DNA of 64,000 bases. Origin: Burkholderia sp. Ax-1719 (GTDB lineage Bacteria > Pseudomonadota > Gammaproteobacteria > Burkholderiales > Burkholderiaceae). Of the stretch, positions 18,399-27,267 are shown in pieces. The stretch lies in contig NZ_VWWJ01000006.1 of the NCBI RefSeq assembly GCF_011753055.1, positions 124,001 through 188,000 on the forward strand. Direction: 5' to 3'. A program made the position numbers and the translations under genes. Each line of letters starts with the position of its first letter. Position 1 is the stretch's first letter. The notes below the pieces were generated by a model. That model was not told the origin of the DNA, ran no database searches, and worked only from the letters and a program-made list of their open reading frames with translations.

Positions 18399-18496
18399 GC
18401 CGGCTGAATAAGCGCGCTGCGCGAGCCTGAGGCCGCGCGGCGCGTGTGGTTGCACCAGACGTGCATCAAGCGAACACCAGGAAGCGGATAAGACAG

Positions 18497-18829
18497 ATGA
18501 CTGGATTGCGGAAGTTTGCGGTGCTGTTGGCGATGTCGTGTGCGGCAGCGCTCGCGCACGCCGAGGATCTGCCGACGTTCAAGCTCGAAATGACGGACGG
18601 CAAGCTCAATCCCGCGCGCATCGAAGTGCCGGCGGGCAAGCGCGTCAAGATCGAGGTGCGCAACACCGGCAAGGGCGCGGCGGAGTTCGAGAGCGTGCAG
18701 CTGCGCAAGGAAAAAGTGCTGGCGCCGGGCGCGGATTCGTTCGTGGTGATCGCGCCGCTCGATCCGGGCGAGTACAAGTTTTTCGACGATTTCCACCAGC
18801 AGGCGCAGGGCGTGATCGTCGCGAAGTAA
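18497..18829 (+). CDS. ftrB: FtrB, periplasmic cupredoxin-like protein
   Basis: A 110-residue secreted protein with a signal peptide cleaving near ALAHAED. The cupredoxin-like domain reads TFKLEMTDGKLNPARIEVPA, then 'IEVRNTGKGAAEFES' and 'PGEYKFFDDFHQQAQG'. The usual blue-copper Cys is not seen, as in the FtrB/EfeO-type cupredoxins of iron systems. It lies between ftrA and the FTR1 permease and probably takes part in iron oxidation or hand-over. The start at 18497 follows AGGAAGCGGA. Confidence 0.85.
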   Translation: MTGLRKFAVLLAMSCAAALAHAEDLPTFKLEMTDGKLNPARIEVPAGKRVKIEVRNTGKGAAEFESVQLRKEKVLAPGADSFVVIAPLDPGEYKFFDDFHQQAQGVIVAK

Positions 18830-18870
18830 AAAAACGCGGCCGGCGGATGCCCGGCGGCAGGAGGTGTGGA

Positions 18871-19716
18871 ATGGGTCAGGTATTGTTCATCGTCTGGCGC
18901 GAGAGCGTGGAAGCGCTGCTCGTGGTCGGTATTCTGTATGCGTGGCTGAAGAACGGCGACGCCAACGCGCGTCGCGGTCTGCCGTATCTGTGGGCGGGCG
19001 TGGGGCTGGGCATTCTGTCGGCGTGCGCGCTGGGCGCGGCGCTGGTCGGCTTTACGGAAGTGCTGTCGGGTGACGCCCAGGACTACTTCCAGACCGCCAT
19101 GGTGCTGGTGGCCTGCGTGCTGATCGTGCAGATGGTGCTGTGGATGAAGCAGCATGGCCGCACGCTCAAGCGCGAGATGGAAGAGTCGCTGGAAAAGACC
19201 ACGCGCGATGCCAACTGGTGGGGCATCACGGTGCTGGTGGCGCTGGCCATCGCTCGTGAAGGCAGCGAGACGGTGATCTTCCTGTACGGCCTTGGTTTCG
19301 GCCAGTCGGGCCATGTCGATGCGAGCCAGTACGTGGCCGTGCTGCTGGGCCTGGGCCTTGCGTTCCTGACGTTCTATTTCCTGCAGCTGGGCGGCAAGGT
19401 GTTCTCGTGGCGCCTCTTTTTCCGCGTCACCGAAATCATGCTGCTGTTCCTCGGCGCGGGTCTGTTCCAGACCGGCGTGGACAAGCTGATCGACAAGGAA
19501 ATCCTGCCGACCATCGTCGACCAGGTGTGGAATTCGTCGGCGATCCTCGACGATTCGAGCACCTTTGGTTCGCTGGTGGCGACGCTCACGGGTTATCGCG
19601 CCCACCCGGCGCTGATGAACCTGATCGCTTACGCGGTCTACTGGCTGGTGGTGTGGTTCCTCGCGCGCCGCGCGAGCGGACGTCACGCCGCCGTGGCGAA
19701 GAGGAAGGCAGCATGA
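18871..19716 (+). CDS. ftrC: FtrC, FTR1-family iron permease
   Basis: A 281-residue inner-membrane protein with about seven membrane segments. It carries the two REXXE iron-translocation motifs of the FTR1/EfeU family: RESVE near the N-terminus (residue 10) and REGSE at about residue 130. An excellent AGGAGGTGTGGA site precedes the ATG at 18871. The stop overlaps the ftrD start by ATGA, so the two are translationally coupled. Confidence 0.92.
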   Translation: MGQVLFIVWRESVEALLVVGILYAWLKNGDANARRGLPYLWAGVGLGILSACALGAALVGFTEVLSGDAQDYFQTAMVLVACVLIVQMVLWMKQHGRTLKREMEESLEKTTRDANWWGITVLVALAIAREGSETVIFLYGLGFGQSGHVDASQYVAVLLGLGLAFLTFYFLQLGGKVFSWRLFFRVTEIMLLFLGAGLFQTGVDKLIDKEILPTIVDQVWNSSAILDDSSTFGSLVATLTGYRAHPALMNLIAYAVYWLVVWFLARRASGRHAAVAKRKAA

Positions 19717-21137
19717 GTTGTGCATCGGCCCAGCCGCCCGGGATGCGGCGGCAGGGCAGGCTGGCCCAGGCGGGCCAATGGATGCAACGGCACGGCGCGA
19801 TCATTCGCGGCGTGCAGTGGGTCGTGGTCGCGGTCTATGCGTTCCTGATTCTGGTGCCCGCGGTCATGCCGCTGCCCGACGACACCTCGCACCTCTGGAA
19901 CAACCTGACGCTCGCCGCGCAGTTCGTGTTCTGGGGCATCTGGTGGCCGTTCGTGCTGCTTTCGATGGTGATGCTCGGGCGCGTGTGGTGCGGCGTGCTC
20001 TGCCCCGAAGGCGCGCTCACCGAATTCGCCAGCAAGTTCGGGCGCGGCTGGGCGATTCCGCGCTGGATGCGCTGGGGTGGCTGGCCATTCGTGGCCTTTG
20101 GCCTCACCACCATCTACGGCCAGATGGTGAGCGTCTACCAATATCCCAAGGCGGTGTTGCTGGTGCTGGGCGGATCGACGCTCGGTGCGATGGTGATCGG
20201 TTTCCTGTACGGGCGCGAGAAACGCGTCTGGTGTAAATATCTCTGCCCCGTGAACGGGGTTTTTGCGCTTCTGGCGCGTCTCGCGCCGTTCCGTTTCAAG
20301 GTCGACGAAGACGCGTGGCGCAACTCGTACACGCATGGCGAGCACGGCGGACATCGCGTGATTCCCGTCAATTGTGCGCCGCTGGTGCCGCTGCGCAATA
20401 TGAAGGGCGCCGCGCAATGCCATATGTGCGGCCGTTGCAGCGGTCACCGCGATGCGATTGCGCTGACGTGGCGCTCGCCCGCCGAAGAAGTGGTCGAACT
20501 GGGCGACAGCCAGGCCAACGGCTGGGATACCGCGCTGATTCTGTACGGACTGCTTGGCATTGCCATCGGCGCGTTCCATTGGACCGGGTCGCCGTGGTTT
20601 ATCGGCATGAAGCAATGGCTGGCGGGCTGGTTGATCGACCGCGATATCACCTGGCCGCTCGACACCAATGCGCCGTGGTTCCTGCTCACGCATTATCCCG
20701 AGCAGAACGACGTGTTCTCGTGGCTCGATGGCACGATGATCGTTGGCTATATCGTCGCGACGGGGCTGGTTTACGGCACGGCGCTGTTCGCGATTCTCGC
20801 GGCGTCGACGGCCACGCTTGGGCGCTTCGAAATGCGCCGTCTGCATCACTTCGCGCAATCGCTGATTCCGCTGGCGGGCGCGGGCGTGTTCCTCGGTTTG
20901 TCGGCGACGACGCTCTCGCTGCTGCGCGCCGAACACGTGCCGCTCGACTGGGCCACGGAAGTGCGCATCGCGATTCTCGTCATCACGAATCTGTGGAGCG
21001 CGTGGCTGGCGTGGCGCGTGACGGGACGCTATAGCACGCGCTTCTGGCAGCGCGCGCTGGCGATGGTGGGCTTTGCGCTCGCGCTCGCCGTGGTGGATAG
21101 CGCGTGGTGGCTCATGTTCTGGGGCTGGACGCGCTGA
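19713..21137 (+). CDS. ftrD: FtrD, polyferredoxin-like membrane protein
   Basis: A 474-residue protein with several membrane helices and iron-sulfur cysteine clusters: CGVLCPEGA, CKYLCPVNG and CHMCGRC. This matches NapH/CcoG-like polyferredoxins and the FtrD component, thought to pass electrons that re-oxidise or regenerate the iron permease complex. It is the last gene of the operon. The start is fixed by the 4-bp overlap with ftrC. Confidence 0.9.
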   Translation: MSCASAQPPGMRRQGRLAQAGQWMQRHGAIIRGVQWVVVAVYAFLILVPAVMPLPDDTSHLWNNLTLAAQFVFWGIWWPFVLLSMVMLGRVWCGVLCPEGALTEFASKFGRGWAIPRWMRWGGWPFVAFGLTTIYGQMVSVYQYPKAVLLVLGGSTLGAMVIGFLYGREKRVWCKYLCPVNGVFALLARLAPFRFKVDEDAWRNSYTHGEHGGHRVIPVNCAPLVPLRNMKGAAQCHMCGRCSGHRDAIALTWRSPAEEVVELGDSQANGWDTALILYGLLGIAIGAFHWTGSPWFIGMKQWLAGWLIDRDITWPLDTNAPWFLLTHYPEQNDVFSWLDGTMIVGYIVATGLVYGTALFAILAASTATLGRFEMRRLHHFAQSLIPLAGAGVFLGLSATTLSLLRAEHVPLDWATEVRIAILVITNLWSAWLAWRVTGRYSTRFWQRALAMVGFALALAVVDSAWWLMFWGWTR

Positions 21138-21266
21138 GCATTTTTCCTGCGCCGCTGATATAGGCGGTATACGCCGCATTGGGGCGTCGCGGCCCAGGTG
21201 TGGGTGCTACTCTCAAGAAACCGGGTTGACGTTCGTCGCCCGGTTTTTGACTTTCTGGAGACACCC

Positions 21267-21677
21267 ATGCGAACGCGAGCAGTACTGACCGACGAAGATG
21301 TGATCCGCGTAGCCGACGCAGCCGTCGCGCACGCCCGCGCGAAAGAATGGAACGTGACGATTGCGATCGTCGACGATGGCGGCCATCTGCTGTATCTCCG
21401 CCGCCTCGACGGCGCGCCGCCCATCAGCGCCGAGATGGCGCCCGGCAAGGCGCGCACCGCTGCGCTGGGACGTCGCGAAAGCAAGGTGTACGAAGAAGCG
21501 ATCCGCCAGGGCCGCACGGCGTTCCTGAGCGCACCGCTCACGGCGATGCTCGAAGGCGGTGTGCCCATCGTCGTGAAGGGGGATGTGATCGGCGCGGTCG
21601 GCGTGTCGGGCGTGAAATCCGAGCAGGACGCGATGATCGCGCAGGCCGGCATTGCAGCGCTTGGTGGGCTCGATTAA
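21267..21677 (+). CDS. GlcG/HbpS-family (DUF336) protein, possible heme binder
   Basis: A 136-residue cytoplasmic protein of the GlcG/HbpS fold, recognisable by 'VAIVDDGGHLLYLRRLDGAP', 'KARTAALGRRES' and the C-terminal 'VIGAVGVSGVKSEQDAMIAQAG'. HbpS homologues bind heme or act in redox sensing; GlcG homologues occur with glycolate oxidase genes. Here the context is iron genes (ftr upstream, hemP downstream and convergent), so a heme-related role is plausible but inferred. The start at 21267 follows CTGGAGACACCC. Confidence 0.82.
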   Translation: MRTRAVLTDEDVIRVADAAVAHARAKEWNVTIAIVDDGGHLLYLRRLDGAPPISAEMAPGKARTAALGRRESKVYEEAIRQGRTAFLSAPLTAMLEGGVPIVVKGDVIGAVGVSGVKSEQDAMIAQAGIAALGGLD

Positions 21678-22070
21678 CCGCTTCGATTCACGAAAGGGTT
21701 TACGAGGAGGGGGAGGTCGCGGTTATAATCGCGCCTCGGTATCGCTGATTCACATGCGCATAGACGCGTTGAATCACATAAATGCGAACCGCCGCTGCCT
21801 TCCCCATGCAGCAAAAGCAACGACCTTGAAAAGCAAAAGCCGCGGACTGTGCCGCGGCTCTCGCCAGGACGGCTACGCTTCGCGCGCCGCTCCCGATGTT
21901 ACAGGTGAGAACAAAAAAATGGCTTGGCTTGCTGTGACGGCCGGCTTGAAGCTTGAAGGATGTGTGCACGAAGGGGTCTAGATCTCGCGTGCAAGCCGTC
22001 GTTGCTGGCTACTGCCCAACGCCTCTCGATGGAGGCGGTCCCCACAATACTCGGTACTACTGCTCGAACC
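21678..22070. other. 393-bp intergenic region with promoter-like and hairpin elements
   Basis: No established gene is seen between two convergent genes. On the plus strand a TATAAT box (21724-21729) is preceded 19 bp away by TTTACG. It is followed by a hairpin pairing TGATTCA (21746-21752) with TGAATCA (21770-21776), extended inside by GCG/CGC. A 20-codon frame at 21919-21981 (MAWLAVTAGLKLEGCVHEGV) has an AGGTGAG ten bases upstream. A minus-strand terminator lies at 21828-21859. Confidence 0.45.
21828..21859 (-). terminator. Probable terminator of the hemP transcript
   Basis: On the minus strand AGCCGCGG-cacagt-CCGCGGCT is followed by TTTGCTTTT. It lies about 210 bp beyond the hemP stop, so the hemP transcript would have a long 3' region. 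Confidence 0.6.
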
Positions 22071-22334
22071 TCACTTGGTGAGAATCAGCTTGCCCAATCG
22101 CGTGGCGCGCAGCTGATATGTCTCGCCGTTGTGCAGGATGCTCACGTGGCTGCGGCCTTGAAGCAGGGCCGTGCTGTCCAGCGAGCGCTCGCTGCTTGCG
22201 GGCGTGCTGCTTGCCGTTTCGGTGCTGGTACGCGTGACAGCGGCGGGTGCGATGGCCTTCGGGGCTCGCGAGCCGGTCAACGCGGAGCCCGAGCGGCGCA
22301 GGCTAAGTGTTGCTGAGCGGTTGAATTCAGTCAT
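22071..22334 (-). CDS. hemP: HemP/HmuP, hemin uptake regulator
   Basis: An 87-residue protein whose last 30 residues form the HemP domain: LLQGRSHVSILHNGETYQ, followed by a short basic strand ending in LGKLILTK. The first half is Ser/Thr/Ala-rich and poorly conserved in this family. HemP/HmuP activates heme receptor genes under low iron in beta- and alpha-proteobacteria. No hmu transporter lies beside it, so it probably acts in trans. A strong Fur box lies 46 bp upstream. Confidence 0.88.
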   Translation of the reverse strand: MTEFNRSATLSLRRSGSALTGSRAPKAIAPAAVTRTSTETASSTPASSERSLDSTALLQGRSHVSILHNGETYQLRATRLGKLILTK

Positions 22335-22379
22335 GAACGTGACGGTCTGTCTGTGTCTCGATTCGATGAGTGAATTCTA

Positions 22380-22398
22380 AATGATAATTGTTCTTATT
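22380..22398. promoter_or_regulatory. Fur box of hemP
   Basis: aatgataattgttcttatt matches the 19-bp Fur consensus well in its left half (AATGATAAT) and moderately in its right half. It is AT-rich against a GC-rich background and lies immediately upstream of hemP. Confidence 0.8.
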
Positions 22399-22466
22399 TT
22401 CAATTGCGATAAATTCATCGGAATCGGCAAGCGATAGCTTTATGCCGATTGCACGCGCATATCCCT

Positions 22467-22499
22467 GAAAAAACAACGCCCGGCGCGAGGCCGGGCGTG
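22467..22499 (-). terminator. Terminator of the OsmC/DUF1857 operon
   Basis: On the minus strand CACGCCCGGC pairs with GCCGGGCGTTG around CTCGC and is followed by TTTTTT. It lies 30 bp after the DUF1857 stop. Confidence 0.88.
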
Positions 22500-22528
22500 C
22501 TGGTGCGATCAACCAGGGGGAAAAAAAT

Positions 22529-23014
22529 TCAGTGCAGCGGTGCTTCCGGCTCGCCCGGACCCTGCACGAACTGGCGGATCAGACGCACGGTGTCGATGTC
22601 CGATTCGCGATAGGCCGATTTCACGATCTCCGAGGTCTCGTGCTCCTCGCCGGAATCGGCGGTCGGCAGGGTGGTGCTGTATTCGAAGCGCAGAAATAGC
22701 TGCTGCGCGTCCGGCTCCTCGATCGTCATGGTGAGCGAGCCGCCTACATACTCGGCGGTCGCCATGATGTCGTAGCGCACGCTCTGGTTGACGTTGAGCG
22801 TGACGCGGTCGCGCACGGTGGCGTGACCGTAATGCAGTTCGCGCTCAAGCGTTGCACCTTCGCGCGTGAGGATCGTGCAGCTGTCGAGGCCGAGCACGAA
22901 AAGCTGCGGCTGTTCGGCGCGCAGCACGAGGCCCTCCCAGAGCTGCTCGCGCGTCATCGGCTGCACGAGCGGATTCGTCGGGTCGTTGATCTGGATGAGG
23001 TGTTCGAAATTCAA
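22529..23014 (-). CDS. DUF1857 (AtaL-like) family protein, TTG start
   Basis: A 161-residue protein. The family N-terminus '(M)NFEHLIQINDPTNPLVQPM' is preceded by no ATG or GTG at the right place; a TTG at 23014 with AGGAAG upstream gives exactly this start. The middle part 'LWEGLVLRAEQPQLFVLGLD' and the END-type SRPBCC-like fold are typical of DUF1857. These proteins may bind a small hydrophobic ligand; no reaction is known. It follows an OsmC-type gene by 35 bp on the same strand. Confidence 0.8.
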   Translation of the reverse strand: MNFEHLIQINDPTNPLVQPMTREQLWEGLVLRAEQPQLFVLGLDSCTILTREGATLERELHYGHATVRDRVTLNVNQSVRYDIMATAEYVGGSLTMTIEEPDAQQLFLRFEYSTTLPTADSGEEHETSEIVKSAYRESDIDTVRLIRQFVQGPGEPEAPLH

Positions 23015-23049
23015 GGCGACGGCTTCCTGTGATGTCCGTCCACGTGCTT

Positions 23050-23460
23050 TCAGGCGGCGACGAGGCCCGAGCGGATGTGGATCGTGTTCGTGAGGACCTT
23101 GTGGACCGGGCAGGCATTGGCGATCTGCAGCAGACGCTCGCGCTGCTCGTCCGAAAGCGGGCCTTCGAGGGCGATCTGACGATCGATCGTGGTGCCTTCG
23201 CTGCCGGTTTGCATCGAGAGCTTCACGCGCACACCTTCCAGCGGCCACTCTTTGCGCTGCGCATACATCTTCAGCGTGATCGACGTGCAGGCGCCGAGGC
23301 TCGACAGCAGCAGCGAAAACGGCGATGGGCCGCGATCGCCGCCACCGAGCGAGGCCGGTTCGTCGGCGATCCACGTGTGAGTGCCATCGTCGAACTGGAC
23401 CTGATAGTTCGTCGAGCCAATATGAGCGGTGACGTAAGGAGTAACTTCCGGTTCGGACAT
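23050..23460 (-). CDS. OsmC-family peroxidase-like protein
   Basis: A 136-residue OsmC/YhfA-type protein. The two redox cysteines are in [11 protein letters not shown] and ANACPVHK, the spacing expected for the family. The start at 23460 ([10 protein letters not shown]) is preferred over an extended form that lacks conserved sequence. OsmC proteins reduce organic hydroperoxides using a lipoyl or thiol partner. It forms an operon with the DUF1857 gene. Confidence 0.87.
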   Translation of the reverse strand: MSEPEVTPYVTAHIGSTNYQVQFDDGTHTWIADEPASLGGGDRGPSPFSLLLSSLGACTSITLKMYAQRKEWPLEGVRVKLSMQTGSEGTTIDRQIALEGPLSDEQRERLLQIANACPVHKVLTNTIHIRSGLVAA

Positions 23461-23590
23461 GCGCGCCTCGCGGACGGAACGGTTGAATGGAATCCGCCGC
23501 ACACTGGACGCGAGGCCCGGTGCGCGACGTGTAAAACCTTATTGTGACAAAAAGCGGCGCAGGCTGTGGGTTAGCGTCGGCTCGCGCGCC

Positions 23591-24472
23591 TCAGTGCGAG
23601 ATCCGCCCCATGCGTCCGGCCTGATAGTCCAGCACGGCCTGGCGGATCTCGTGTTCGGTGTTCATCACGAACGGGCCGTAGCGCACCACTGGCTCGTTGA
23701 GCGGCAGCCCGCCGATCAACAGCACTTCCACCGGTTCGGTCGCATCGGCGGGCGCGGCGATCGTCACGGTTTCGCCGTCGCCGGCAAACGCCACCATCTG
23801 CTGCGCGCCGATGGCCTCGCCCTCAGAGCCATAGCGGGCCGTACCCGCAATACCGTACGCAAACACATTCCACGCCGACGGCACCTGCTGCTCCACCCGC
23901 GCGCCGGGCGCGAGCGTGAAGTGCAGATACAGGATGGGCGTGCGCGTTTCGATGGCCGCCTTCGCGCCCAGCGATTCGCCCGCGATCACCTTGACCGTGG
24001 CGAGACCATCGGCCGAACGTCCTTGCGGAATGCCCGCGTGCGGCATCTCCTGGTAACGCGGCGCGATCATCTTGTCCGTCGCGGGCAGATTCACCCACAG
24101 CTGAAGACCGTGCATGCGGCCGCCGGTGCGCGTGAATTCGGGGTCAGGCATTTCGCTATGGATGACGCCGGCACCGGCGGTCATCCACTGCACGTCGCCG
24201 GGATTGAGCGTGCCCGAATGGCCCGCCGAATCCTTGTGGCCGAAGCGGCCCGCAAGCATGTACGTAACGGTTTCGAAGCCGCGATGCGGGTGATCGGGCG
24301 CGCCTTTGGCCGCGCCGGGCGCGTAGTCGATGGGGCCCATCTCATCGAGCAGCAGGAACGGATCGAAATCCATCAGCTGACGGGTGGGGAAGGGGCGATG
24401 GACGACGAACCCACCGCCCTCGGTAGTGCGAACGGCGGGAAAAACGTGGGCGATCGAGCGGACGGCCGGCAT
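23591..24472 (-). CDS. Pirin-family protein
   Basis: A 293-residue bicupin of the pirin family. The N-terminal cupin contains the metal-binding HPHRGFETVTYML (about residues 60-72) and GAGVIHSEMP, which supply the His/His/His/Glu site. Bacterial pirins have quercetinase-like or redox-sensing roles. The start at 24472 follows CGAGGTGATATCC. A LysR gene begins 122 bp away in the opposite direction and is its likely regulator, a common pairing in Burkholderia. Confidence 0.93.
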   Translation of the reverse strand: MPAVRSIAHVFPAVRTTEGGGFVVHRPFPTRQLMDFDPFLLLDEMGPIDYAPGAAKGAPDHPHRGFETVTYMLAGRFGHKDSAGHSGTLNPGDVQWMTAGAGVIHSEMPDPEFTRTGGRMHGLQLWVNLPATDKMIAPRYQEMPHAGIPQGRSADGLATVKVIAGESLGAKAAIETRTPILYLHFTLAPGARVEQQVPSAWNVFAYGIAGTARYGSEGEAIGAQQMVAFAGDGETVTIAAPADATEPVEVLLIGGLPLNEPVVRYGPFVMNTEHEIRQAVLDYQAGRMGRISH

Positions 24473-24594
24473 GGATATCACCTCGGAAAAATGGGAATTG
24501 CGCGATATGCGAAACAAACCGCTATTATAGGTAGCCGATTTGGCCTGTTTGACCGCCTGATCGCAATGGATTGTCCCATCGCTGGAACGACGAC

Positions 24595-25623
24595 ATGAAA
24601 ATCGATTCGCACAACCTGAACGACCTGATGTACTTTTCGCAGGTCGTGGAACACGGCGGATTCTCGGCGGCCGAGCGCGTGCTTGGCATTTCCAAGTCGC
24701 GGCTGTCGCGCCGAGTGAGCGAGCTGGAGGCGTCGCTGGGCGTGCGCCTGCTGCAGCGCTCCACGCGCAAGCTCGCGCTCACCGAGGCAGGCGAGCTGTT
24801 CTACCAGCACTGCCGCGGGATGCTCGCGGAGGCGCAGGCTGCCGTGAACGTGGTGCAGTCGCTGCGCTCGTCGCCACGCGGCACGGTGCGCGTGAGCGTG
24901 CCGGTCACGCTCTCGCAGACCATCTTTTCGCAGATCATTCCCGAATTCATGCATCGCTACCCCGAAGTGCGGGTGGTGATGCGCGTGACCAATCGCGTGA
25001 TCGACTTGTTCGAGGATTCGGTGGATATTGCGCTGCGGGTGCGTTCCGAGCCGCCGCAGAACGCCAATATCGTGGTGCGCCCGCTATGGCGCACGGAACA
25101 GATGCTGGTGGGTGCGCCCAGCCTGCTCGCGCAGAACGCGCCGCCGCTTACACCCGACGATCTGGCGCGTTTCGAGACGCTCGATACGCCCACGGGCGAC
25201 GGGCGACACGTATTCCACCTGATCGCGCCGGACGGCACGCGCCATTCGCACGAACACGAGCCGCGCCTCATCAGCGCCGATCTCACCACGATCCGCGAAG
25301 CCGCGCTGCAAGGGCTGGGGATCGCCGCCATGCCGGAGATGATGTACGGCGCTGCGCTGCGCTCGGGCAAGCTCTCGCCGGTGATGCCGGGCTGGACGCT
25401 GCCGGTGCCGCAGCTTTATGCGGTATTCCTCTCGCGCCAGGGCATGGTTCCCGCCGTACGCGCATTCGTCGATTACCTCGTGGAAGTGCTGGATGCAGAC
25501 AAAAACCTGCATCAGGAATGCCCGCTCAAAAGCGATATCGACGCGCTGATCGCAAAGAACGGTATCGAAGCGAAGCAGACGGCGCTGCGCACGAAAGCTG
25601 CCAGCAATATCGAAACGGCTTGA
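24595..25623 (+). CDS. LysR-family transcriptional regulator
   Basis: A 342-residue LysR protein. The winged helix-turn-helix occupies about residues 8-66 (NLNDLMYFSQVVEHGGFSAA), and the periplasmic-binding-like effector domain spans 90-300. The C-terminus carries an extra polar tail of about 40 residues. The start at 24595 is the first ATG that keeps the normal N-terminus. It is divergent from pirin; the intergenic region includes an AT-rich TATTATAGG stretch where it may bind. Confidence 0.9.
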   Translation: MKIDSHNLNDLMYFSQVVEHGGFSAAERVLGISKSRLSRRVSELEASLGVRLLQRSTRKLALTEAGELFYQHCRGMLAEAQAAVNVVQSLRSSPRGTVRVSVPVTLSQTIFSQIIPEFMHRYPEVRVVMRVTNRVIDLFEDSVDIALRVRSEPPQNANIVVRPLWRTEQMLVGAPSLLAQNAPPLTPDDLARFETLDTPTGDGRHVFHLIAPDGTRHSHEHEPRLISADLTTIREAALQGLGIAAMPEMMYGAALRSGKLSPVMPGWTLPVPQLYAVFLSRQGMVPAVRAFVDYLVEVLDADKNLHQECPLKSDIDALIAKNGIEAKQTALRTKAASNIETA

Positions 25624-26085
25624 GCGCCGCAGGCTTGCGAACCTGCACGCGCGTGCGCTTGTATGAAGACTTTTTATACTTGTGCGACGTGTTTGCTTTT
25701 TGGCATTTAAGCGCGGCCGGCAATCGTTACTTTCAATGGCCGAAGTCTTGTAGCGGGGCAGCGAGAGGCATATATTGAAGTCCTCTCGCCAAGCACCGGT
25801 CTTGTGCGGGAATTGATGGCCGCTATCATAGCGAGCCTTCAGGGCCGAAAGCGCAGTCCGTGTCGACCACGGCAGTCGCATGTGCCGACGTGAACCGAGC
25901 GATTGTCGGGGAGTGTCGCCACCGCCCGAATGCGCCGCGTGCGCTCGAAAAAAGGCCTTCATCCGACGATGAAGGCCTTTTACTTTGCGCGTCGATAATT
26001 CGGCATCCGAATGAATGGCGCGCAAAAGAAAACGCGCGACACAACGTGCCGCGCGTTCCATGTGTTGCTTAAAGCAAAGCGTGTC
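25624..26085. other. 462-bp gene-free gap with a bidirectional terminator
   Basis: The gap lies between the convergent LysR and exbD genes. Its only clear element is the terminator at 25948-25982: AAAGGCCTTCATC pairs over 13 bp with GATGAAGGCCTTT around a CGAC loop, with A and T runs on each side. Short frames inside it show no family features. Confidence 0.8.
25948..25982. terminator. Bidirectional terminator LysR / exbD
   Basis: A perfect 13-bp stem with a 4-base CGAC loop, flanked by an A run and T run, so it can stop transcription from both sides. It lies 104 bp downstream of the exbD stop. Confidence 0.93.
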
Positions 26086-26505
26086 TTACTTGTGCGCCGG
26101 ATCGGTCACAAAGCCAAGCTTGGTGAGGCCGCCGCTCTGCGCAGCCGACATCACCTGCGCCACCTTCTCGTACTGAACCTTGCGGTCCGCGTTCAGGTGC
26201 AGTTCCGGCTGCGGTTCCTGCTGGGCGGCCGCCGCGATCTTCGCGGTGAGCTGCTCGTCGGTCACGGCATTGCCGTCCCACAGCACCGAACCGTCCGCTT
26301 CGATCGACACATTGATCTGCGCGGGCTTGGTGTCTTCCTTCTGGCTGCTCGCATGCGGCAGGTCGATTTTCACGGCGTGACGGATCACGGGGATCGTCAC
26401 CATGAAAACGATCAGGAGAACCAACATGACGTCGACGAGCGGCGTCATGTTGATTTCATTCATGAGGCCATCGTCATCGTCGCTGGCAAAAGGGCTCATC
26501 GCCAT
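26086..26505 (-). CDS. exbD: ExbD, biopolymer transport protein
   Basis: A 139-residue ExbD/TolR-type protein with one N-terminal membrane helix. The proton-conducting aspartate sits in NMTPLVDVMLVLLIVFMV at about residue 25. The periplasmic domain follows. With ExbB it uses the proton gradient to energise TonB. It is the last gene of the tonB-exbB-exbD unit, 18 bp after exbB. Confidence 0.95.
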   Translation of the reverse strand: MAMSPFASDDDDGLMNEINMTPLVDVMLVLLIVFMVTIPVIRHAVKIDLPHASSQKEDTKPAQINVSIEADGSVLWDGNAVTDEQLTAKIAAAAQQEPQPELHLNADRKVQYEKVAQVMSAAQSGGLTKLGFVTDPAHK

Positions 26506-26523
26506 GTTGCTTGTCTCCGCGAA

Positions 26524-27267
26524 TTAATGGCTGCGTGCGGCGACGCGCAGGTTGCCGGCGTTACCGCCGTTGCCACCCTTGGACGTCGACGACAGACGTG
26601 CGCCCGTCACGAAGAAGGCGTGCAGGCCGTGCGCGAAGCGGTTGAGCTTCGTCACGATGGCCTTGTTGGAGCGCGTGAGCGCGTTGTAGCCGAGCACCGC
26701 CGGAATCGCCACGAACAGACCGAAGGCCGTCATGATGAGCGCTTCGCCGACCGGACCCGCGACCGCGTCGATCGAGGTCTGGCCTGATGCGCCAATCGCG
26801 AGCAGGGCGTGATAGATGCCCCACACCGTACCGAACAGGCCGACGAACGGCGCGGTCGAACCGATCGACGCGAGGATCGCGAGACCCGATTGCATCTTCG
26901 CAACCGACTCGTCCATCGTGTCCTTCAGGCAGCGCGTGACCCAGTCCGACACGTCCATGCGGTCATGCAGATGCGGTTGCGTCTGGTGATGGTGATCGGC
27001 GGCTTCCTGGCCCGAAAGCGCGAGGGCGAGGAACGGATTGTCTTCGCGCGTGCCGCTGCCGAGCTTCTTCACGCCATCGGCGAGATCGTCCGAATGCCAG
27101 AACTGCTGTTCGGCGTTCTTCGTGAGGCGCTTGAGGCGCGCCACGTTCCAGCCCTTCACGACGATCACGCACCACGACAGCACCGACATGATGAACAGTG
27201 CCAGCGCGATGCCGCGCGTCACGAAATCCCCTTGCGCCCAGACGTGGGCGATACCGTAGTTCTGCAT
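26524..27267 (-). CDS. exbB: ExbB, proton-channel subunit
   Basis: A 247-residue MotA/TolQ/ExbB protein with three membrane helices at about residues 17-37, 130-155 and 178-198. The conserved 'GLAILASIGSTAPFVGLFGT' motif is present, as is the Gly/Pro-rich third helix. A His-rich HHHQTQPHLHD segment in the cytoplasmic loop is notable. A Fur-like half site (AATGAGAATCACAC on the minus strand) lies in the 86-bp gap between tonB and exbB. Confidence 0.95.
   Translation of the reverse strand: MQNYGIAHVWAQGDFVTRGIALALFIMSVLSWCVIVVKGWNVARLKRLTKNAEQQFWHSDDLADGVKKLGSGTREDNPFLALALSGQEAADHHHQTQPHLHDRMDVSDWVTRCLKDTMDESVAKMQSGLAILASIGSTAPFVGLFGTVWGIYHALLAIGASGQTSIDAVAGPVGEALIMTAFGLFVAIPAVLGYNALTRSNKAIVTKLNRFAHGLHAFFVTGARLSSTSKGGNGGNAGNLRVAARSH

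Noticed and set aside
21735..21870. Known housekeeping RNAs (6S, tmRNA, SRP or RNase P RNA) in the hemP spacer
   Set aside because: None of the conserved core sequences of these RNAs is present. The region is kept only as an unexplained candidate.
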